Source: CBDHDN01 sp965261585
GTDB taxonomy: Bacteria > Pseudomonadota > Alphaproteobacteria > UBA6615
DNA: 64,000 bases
NCBI GenBank assembly: GCA_965261585.1
Contig: CBDHDN010000055.1
Coordinates: forward strand, 1-64,000
Direction: 5' to 3'
A model generated the notes under the pieces. It made no database searches, had not been told where the DNA came from, and saw only the letters and a program-made list of their open reading frames with translations. Positions 58,802 through 64,000 of this stretch are shown in pieces; position 1 is the first letter of the stretch; every line of letters begins with the position of its first letter. The position numbers and the translations under genes were made by a program.

Positions 58802-60625
58802 ATGTTCGGGATGTGGGCGACGTTCGCCATCATCGTGGTGGCGCTTGTCCTGTACGCGACCGAGCGCCTGCCGCTGACGGTCACATCGTTGGGCGTCATC
58901 TGCCTGCTCTTGCTGGTGTTTCACTTCGCGCCGGTGCCGGACGGCAGCGGCCTGGGGCCGGCGCGGCTGCTCGCCGGTTTTGCCAATCCGGCGCTGTTGG
59001 CCCTTGTCGGGCTGCTCATAATGGGCCAGGGGCTGGCCCAGACCGGGGTGCTGGAGCGCGGCGCGGGGATCCTGCTGCGGGCCGCCAGAGGCAATGGCGC
59101 GATGGCGTCGTTCCTCGCGTTCTTTGCCGTGCTCGTGGTCAGCGGCTTCCTCAACAACACGCCGGTCGTCGTCATCTTCATCCCGGTCATGCAGAGCCTG
59201 GCCGAACGCATGGGGCAGTCGCCGAGCCGGCTGATGATGCCGCTGAGCTATGCGGCCATCCTGGGCGGCATGACGACGCTGATCGGCTCCAGCACCAACT
59301 TGCTGGTCTCCGGTGCCCTGATCGATCTGGGCCGCGAGGGCCTCACGTTCTTCGAGTTCACGGTGCCGGGGGTCGTGCTCGCCCTGTCCGGGCTGGTCTA
59401 TGTCGTGTTCATTGCCCCGTTCCTGATGCCGCGGCGGCGCCTGCTGACCTCGGAGATTGCCGGCGAGGGCCGCCAGTTCATCGCCCAGATCACGGTGCCG
59501 GCGGGTTCGCGCTATGACGGGCTGGAGCCGCGCGGCGGCTTCTTTCCTCAGTTCAAGAACATCACGGTACGCATGGTCCAGCGCGGCGAACACGCGTTCG
59601 TGCCGCCCTTCGACGACGCCTTTCATCTGGAGGCCGGCGACGTCATCGTCGTCGCCGCCACGCGCAAGTCTCTGACCGAGGCGTTCAGGGGCGAGACCGA
59701 CATACTCGATGCCGAACTCGCCGACGAGGCCGAGATCGACGGCGGCGAGGGCGCCGCGCGGCGCAAGAGCAATCAGATGATTGCCGAGGTGATGGTCACG
59801 CCGACGGCCCGCATCATCGGCCAGACGCTGGAGATGATCGGCTTCCGCTACCGCTACCACTGCCTCGTGCTGGGCATTCAGCGGCAGTCGCGGATGATCC
59901 GCAGCCGGATGACCGAGATCAGGCTGGAAGCCGGTGACGTGCTGCTGATCCAGGGCCGGCGGGGCGACATCCAGGCGCTGCGCGGGGATCCCGACATTCT
60001 GCTGGTCGAGTGGTCGGCCGCCGAGTTGCCGTCGGTGCACCACGCCCGGCGCGCCATGTTCATCTTTTTCGGGGCTGTCGCGCTGGCCGGCGCCGGTATT
60101 CTGCCGATCGTCACCGCGGCGCTGTGCGGCGCCGGCCTGATGCTGGTGACCGGCGTCTTGAACGTGCGTCAGGCCGGCCGCGCCATCGACCGCAACGTTG
60201 TCATGATGATCGCGGCCGCGCTGGCTCTGGGCGCGGCGCTGCAGGAGACGGGCGGCGCCCAGCTGTTGGGCGATCTGTTGCTGCGGGCGACGGGTGACTA
60301 CGGCCCCCGTGTCGCCCTGTCGGCCTTTTTCCTGCTGGTGGCGCTGCTGGCGAACGTCATCAGCACCAAGGCGACCGCCGTCCTGTTCACGCCGATCGCC
60401 CTGACCATGGCTGACGGCCTGGGCGTGCCGGCGTTGCCCTTCGTCGTCGCCGTGATCTTCGCCGCCAACTGCGCCTTTGCCTCGCCGGTGGGCTATCAGA
60501 CGAACCTGCTGATCATGGCACCGGGCAACTACCGGTTCGCCGACTTCGTCCGTGCCGGCCTGCCGCTCCTGTTCTTCTCGTGGGTCGTGTTCAGCCTCTT
60601 TGCACCCTGGTACTACGGGTTCTAA
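58802..60625 (+). CDS. SLC13/DASS-type anion transporter with RCK_C domains
   Basis: 607 aa inner-membrane protein. N-terminal helices about 5-190 include GFLNNTPVVVIFIPVM and GGMTTLIGSSTNLLVSG (the SNT signature of DASS carriers). A cytosolic middle, about 215-410, has two TrkA-C-like domains (FIAQITVPAGSRYDGLEPRGG... and MIAEVMVTPTARIIGQTLEMIGFRYRYHCLVLGI...). C-terminal helices carry NVISTKATAVLFTPIAL and ASPVGYQTNLLIMAPGNYRF (second signature). Substrate could be sulfate, dicarboxylate or another anion. Start at 58802 is likeliest; a GTG 18 bp upstream is possible. Confidence 0.9.
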   Translation: MFGMWATFAIIVVALVLYATERLPLTVTSLGVICLLLLVFHFAPVPDGSGLGPARLLAGFANPALLALVGLLIMGQGLAQTGVLERGAGILLRAARGNGAMASFLAFFAVLVVSGFLNNTPVVVIFIPVMQSLAERMGQSPSRLMMPLSYAAILGGMTTLIGSSTNLLVSGALIDLGREGLTFFEFTVPGVVLALSGLVYVVFIAPFLMPRRRLLTSEIAGEGRQFIAQITVPAGSRYDGLEPRGGFFPQFKNITVRMVQRGEHAFVPPFDDAFHLEAGDVIVVAATRKSLTEAFRGETDILDAELADEAEIDGGEGAARRKSNQMIAEVMVTPTARIIGQTLEMIGFRYRYHCLVLGIQRQSRMIRSRMTEIRLEAGDVLLIQGRRGDIQALRGDPDILLVEWSAAELPSVHHARRAMFIFFGAVALAGAGILPIVTAALCGAGLMLVTGVLNVRQAGRAIDRNVVMMIAAALALGAALQETGGAQLLGDLLLRATGDYGPRVALSAFFLLVALLANVISTKATAVLFTPIALTMADGLGVPALPFVVAVIFAANCAFASPVGYQTNLLIMAPGNYRFADFVRAGLPLLFFSWVVFSLFAPWYYGF

Positions 60626-60877
60626 TGCGGGTCGCGCGGGCGGCGCTGCGGCCGGCTGGTGTGCGCTGCACACAGGCGTTGACGCGGTGCAACCAAATCG
60701 TACACTCCGCGGCGGGCCACGCCCCCCCAACGGGGTGCAATCGTTCTGGAAGGAACGACGACGTGACACGATCCCCGCCGCGGCCGGAGGTTTGCCCGGC
60801 CAACCCCTGCTTCTCATCAGGTCCCTGCGCCAAGCGTCCCGGCTGGTCCGTGGCGGCGCTCGGCGCTGCCGCGCTAG

Positions 60878-62529
60878 CCCGGATTTCTCACAGCGGGATT
60901 GGTGGTGGCCGAGAGCCAGTTCATCTTCGGCGCTGTTGATGGGTTGCTGAGAAGCAGGCAGGCTGGAGGGTTCCGCCGGCTGCTGGCGGTGGTCTGAGGC
61001 TGGAGTTGATCCTGTGTGGTTGACGGGACGGGCGGAGGCCGGCTGCTGGGGTCAGCCGGTGGCGTTGCATAATCGATGGTGAGCCAGGCGGTATTCCTGC
61101 TGGTAGGGGAACGAAGACGCCATTGCGAACTTGACGCGGCGGACGGAGCGGCGCACCTGGGCGCCGATCTTCAACAGCTTCAAGCGGATGGTGCCGCAGG
61201 TGGCGCGGGCGAAGCGGGTGTGCTTGAGGGCGATGCGGCGCAGCGCGCAGAGCAGCGCATAGGCCATGGCGGCGAACCACAAGCGCAGCTGGTTGGCCCG
61301 CATGGTGGCAGCCGAAGTGCGGTCGGCGAACAGATCGGCCTGGCATTCCTTGATGCGGTTCTCCATGTCGCCGCGGGCGCAATAGACCTTTTCATAGAGC
61401 CGGCGGGCCTTGACCTCGCCGGTGCCGAGCGAGGTGACGACGAAGCGCGGATTGGCCTTACCGTGGGTCCATTCGGCCTTGGCGACGACGCGGCGTTCGC
61501 GGCTCCAGCTCTTACGCGTCGTCCACACCAGCTCCTGGTAGCGGCGGGCCGGCTTGCCGGTGCGCCGGCTGTCGGCGGCGGCGGCGGCGAGAGCGTTCTC
61601 GATCGCGCCGCTGAGCCGCTTGTTCCTGGCCAGCCCAAAGACGTAGTCGACCCGGTTGGCTTCGCACCACGCCATCAGCGCCTCGCGGGCGAAGCCGGAA
61701 TCAGCGCGCACCAGAATACGCACGTCCGGCCAGTCGTCGCGGATCTGCTCGACGATCCGGGCGAGCTCCTCGATCGCGCCGGCGGCGCCGTCGATATTGG
61801 CCGGCCGCAGCTTCGCCGCCAGCAGATGCCGGCCACAGAAGATGTACAGCGGCAGATAGCAGTAACAATCGTAGTAACCGTGGAAGAACCGATCCTCCTG
61901 CTCGCCGTGCAACGGATCGTCGGTCGCGTCGAGGTCGATGATGATCTGCTTCGCCGGCCGCCGGTGCGCGGCCAAGAACAGCGCGACGAACTGGCGCTCG
62001 ATCGCCGCCGCGTCGTGGCCGATCTTGTGATAGCGCGACGGCGCCCCCGACGGCGCGTGCTCCAGCCGGTTCAGCGTCGACTTGCCGGCGAGCGGCGCGC
62101 AGTCCGCCCGCCGCGCCTCGAGCTTGCCGGCGAGCACCGCCATCACCGGATCATGGCGCAGCTCGTCGTGGTCGATCAGGTCCTCGTAACCCAGCGCCAG
62201 GGCGAACACACGTTGGCCGACCAGCGTCGCGACGCTGTGCTCCGTCAACGCCGGATCGCGGCCGTCCTGGAAACATCGCGCAAACCCCGCGACCAGGCCA
62301 ATCGCCCGCTCCGTGGCCCCCAGCAAAAGCGCGCCGCCGTTCGACGTCACCGCACCGCCGTCAAACGCTGCCTCAACGCGCCGGCTCTCAACGCGTGCAA
62401 ATCCGAACAGATCCGAGATACACTCTGTTGGCATCGGGGAGATCCTCCGTCTCAGCTTAAGTTCTTGTTGCAACAATCACTTTCGCTGATTCGGGGCCCC
62501 GATGCACTACTCCGTGTGAGAAATCCGGG
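60878..62529 (-). mobile_element. IS1380 family insertion sequence
   Basis: 1652-bp element with terminal inverted repeats CCCGGATTTCTCACA and a 4-bp target duplication CTAG (60874-60877 and 62530-62533), standard for IS1380. One leftward transposase. About 170 bp at the left end carry no gene. Inserted in serC codon 38-39. Confidence 0.93.
61052..62434 (-). CDS. IS1380 family transposase
   Basis: 460 aa, uninterrupted. DDE transposase with IIIDLDATDDPLHGEQEDRFFHGYYDCYCYLPLYIFCG (first Asp), VRILVRADSGFAREALMAWCEAN (second Asp), LYEKVYCARGDMENRIKECQADLFADRTSA (Glu region, YCARGxxEN) and the C-terminal LLCALRRIALKHTRFARATCGTIRLKLLKIGA. ATG at 62434 (MPTECISDLFGFARV) is the usual start. Confidence 0.95.
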   Translation of the reverse strand: MPTECISDLFGFARVESRRVEAAFDGGAVTSNGGALLLGATERAIGLVAGFARCFQDGRDPALTEHSVATLVGQRVFALALGYEDLIDHDELRHDPVMAVLAGKLEARRADCAPLAGKSTLNRLEHAPSGAPSRYHKIGHDAAAIERQFVALFLAAHRRPAKQIIIDLDATDDPLHGEQEDRFFHGYYDCYCYLPLYIFCGRHLLAAKLRPANIDGAAGAIEELARIVEQIRDDWPDVRILVRADSGFAREALMAWCEANRVDYVFGLARNKRLSGAIENALAAAAADSRRTGKPARRYQELVWTTRKSWSRERRVVAKAEWTHGKANPRFVVTSLGTGEVKARRLYEKVYCARGDMENRIKECQADLFADRTSAATMRANQLRLWFAAMAYALLCALRRIALKHTRFARATCGTIRLKLLKIGAQVRRSVRRVKFAMASSFPYQQEYRLAHHRLCNATG

Positions 62530-63593
62530 CTAGGCCGGTCGCATCGGGCCGCCGCGGCGAAGGCCAAGATCGCCGCGGTGATCGAGCGCAGCCGCGGCTT
62601 GCTCGGCATCCCCGACGACTACCGTCTGGCGGTCGTGCCGGCGTCGGACACCGGCGCCGTCGAGATGGCGCTGTGGTCGCTGCTCGGCCCACGCGGCGTT
62701 GAGATCCTGGTATGGGACAGCTTCGGCGAAGACTGGGCCGGCGACGTCGTCGACCAGCTGCGGCTCGACGACGTCCAGGTGTGCCGGGCCGACTATGGGG
62801 CGCTGCCCGATCTGGGGCGTGTCGACTGGGCGCGCGACGTCGTATTCGCCTGGAACGGCACGACGTCGGGCGTGCGCCCGCCCCATGGCGACTGGATCGC
62901 CGCCGACCGGGCCGGACTGGCGATCTGAGATGCGACGTCGGCCGTGTTCGCCATGGCGCTGCCGTGGCCGAAGCTGGATGTCGTCACATGGTCATGGCAG
63001 AAGGTGCTCGGCGGCGAGGCCCAGCACGGCATGCTGGCGCTGAGCCCGCGCGCCGTCGCGCGGATCGAGACCTACACGCCGCCGTGGCCGCTGCCGAAGA
63101 TCTTCCGCATGACCAAGGGCGGCCGCCTGAACGCCGGCTTGTTTCGCGGTGAGACCATCAATACGCCGTCGATGTTGTGCGTCGAGGACCAGCTCGACGC
63201 GCTGGGCTGGGCTGGCGACACCGGCGGTGTCGCGGCGGTGATCGCGCGGAGCGAAGACAACCTGCAGGCGATCGCGGACTGGGTCGACAGGACCGCGTGG
63301 ATCGACTTCCTGGCGCGCGATCCGGCGACCCGATCCTGCACGAGCGTCTGCCTCAGTATTGCCGATCCGTGGTTCGCCGGTCTGGCCGACGGTGATCAGC
63401 GCGGCCTGGTGAAGATCATGAGTGACCGGCTGGCCGAGGCAGGCGTCGCCTACGACGTCAACGGCTATCGTGACGCACCGCCGGGATTGCGTGTCTGGGC
63501 CGGTGCCACGGTCGAGAGACGCGACATCGAGGCGCTGTTGCCTTGGCTCGACTGGGCCTACGCCCTCGCCAAGGCCCAGCACGGGCAGCGCTA

Positions 63594-64000
63594 GAGCGGG
63601 TCCGGCATAGACAGAATCAAAAAGGGGATTCCCAAGGGTCGCAAAAAGTGATTCAAGCTATGAGCTGGGTTAAAGGAGGCCAGCCATGGATGACAGGACC
63701 TTATTCGGAAGATCTTCGTGAACGAGTTGTTCGAGTTGTTGAATCGGGGACCTCTCGCAATGCGGCGGCGAAGCAATTTGATGTGAGCATCAGCTTTGTT
63801 GTGAAGCTGATGCAGCGTTGGAAGCAGCGGGGCACGATCAAAGCCGACAAATACGGTGGCTGGAAGAAATCGAAACTGGCTCCCCATGGCGATCGCATTC
63901 GGGCTCTGGTGATGGAGAATTGCGACATCACCATTGACGAGCTTTGCGTCTTGCTGGCCGCCGAGGGGATCGAGGCGAAGCGCTCGACGCTTGGCGACTT
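63594..64000 (+). mobile_element. Second IS630-type element, left end only
   Basis: A new element begins at or just after the serC TAG (63592-63594; possible TA target at 63592-63593) and continues past the window edge. Its left end reads GAGCGGGTCCGGCATAG, unlike the first IS630. The exact tip and the right end cannot be confirmed here. Confidence 0.6.
63690..64000 (+). CDS. IS630-type transposase, N-terminal part
   Basis: 103 codons to the window edge: MTGPYSEDLRERVVRVVESGTSRNAAAKQFDVSISFVVKLMQRWKQRGTI, a helix-turn-helix of the IS630 OrfA type, then APHGDRIRALVMENCDITIDELCVLLAAEGIEAKRSTLGD. AAAGGAGG lies 11-18 bases upstream. Codon use is less GC-biased than its neighbours, fitting a recent arrival. 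The catalytic part is outside the window. Confidence 0.85.
   Translation, partial: MTGPYSEDLRERVVRVVESGTSRNAAAKQFDVSISFVVKLMQRWKQRGTIKADKYGGWKKSKLAPHGDRIRALVMENCDITIDELCVLLAAEGIEAKRSTLGD

Larger units (their letters stand above)
60763..63594 (+). pseudogene. serC: Phosphoserine aminotransferase, broken by IS1380 and a stop
   Basis: GTG at 60763 with GGAAGGAAC upstream: EVCPANPCFSSGPCAKRPGWSVAALGAAAL, interrupted at 60877, resuming after the IS with GRSHRAAAAKAKIAAVIERSRGLLGIPDDYRLAVVPASDTGAVEMALWSLLGPRGVEIL. Removing the IS and one CTAG restores the frame. A second lesion is an in-frame TGA at 62926-62928, where the family has Cys in AICDATSAVFAM. After it WSWQKVLGGEAQHGML (PLP Lys) and TINTPSMLCVEDQLDALGWA run to the stop at 63594. 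SerC makes 3-phosphoserine for serine synthesis and also serves pyridoxal phosphate synthesis in some bacteria. The expected downstream serA is not seen before the window edge. Confidence 0.9.

Noticed and set aside
58772..60817. 681-codon frame opposite the SLC13-like transporter
   Set aside because: Low-complexity Arg/Gln/His composition; the plus strand encodes an obvious membrane protein.
62926..62928. TGA at a Cys position in serC could encode selenocysteine
   Set aside because: SerC is not a known selenoprotein, the Cys is not catalytic, no SECIS-like hairpin was recognised directly after it, and the gene is already split by IS1380. A nonsense mutation is simpler.

Overview
The window is GC-rich chromosomal DNA, almost certainly from an alphaproteobacterium near the Rhodospirillales. 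Three things support this: the housekeeping gene order (ruvCAB-ybgC-tolQRAB-pal-cpoB-tilS-ftsH-folP-glmM, zapA-6S RNA-fau, tkt-gap-thiE-efp-suhB); lineage-restricted families (COQ9, DUF1192, DUF1465/RcdA, DUF1013/TrcR, DUF465); and frequent GTG/TTG starts with ATGA-type overlaps. No rRNA or tRNA gene was recognised.

Layout. 1-10.3 kb: ilvE (cut by the window edge), def, COQ9, purEK, a diguanylate cyclase, an IS630, two DUF465 genes, a phosphofructokinase and an acyl-CoA synthetase. 10.4-16.1 kb: a frameshifted ISNCY/IS1202-like element, a quinone oxidoreductase, trcR, and an IS3 element that has jumped into the start of an rcdA-like gene. 16.1-22.1 kb: rpmE, an ABC exporter, and a three-gene MotA/MotB/OmpA-like set. 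22.3-28.2 kb: a leftward central carbon and housekeeping operon. 28.4-38.5 kb: zapA, 6S RNA, fau, a ymdB-type phosphoesterase, a Phd/PemK-like toxin-antitoxin pair, yebC, ruvCAB and the tol genes. 38.6-40.05 kb: an intact ISNCY/IS1202-like element lying inside the tol-pal operon between tolB and pal. 40.2-50.4 kb: pal, cpoB, tilS, ftsH, folP, glmM, thiD and a PAS histidine kinase. 50.5-64 kb: a decayed region with a GNAT gene split by a group II intron, an ABC ATPase missing its Q-loop, a truncated argH-like lyase abutting a truncated PIG-L protein, and a serC gene carrying both an IS1380 and an in-frame stop. Intact ada/ogt-type, AhpD-like, DJ-1-like, DUF2914 and SLC13-like genes are interspersed.

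The dominant theme is a recent burst of mobile DNA with gene decay in an otherwise conservative chromosome. I count five IS elements plus one entering at the right edge, one group II intron, and four copies or half copies of a roughly 120-bp two-hairpin repeat that looks like a MITE. Several elements sit at CTAG, often the CTAG spanning a TAG stop codon. Because their ends begin with G, insertion at the TA rebuilds the stop. The rcdA-like, serC, GNAT, ugpC-type ATPase, argH-like and PIG-L genes all carry lesions readable directly in the sequence.

The most interesting unexplained items are the repeat family and its stop-codon targeting, the IS elements with 14-18 bp target duplications, the split of the tol-pal operon, and the non-flagellar MotA/MotB-like unit with its own OmpA-family partner.
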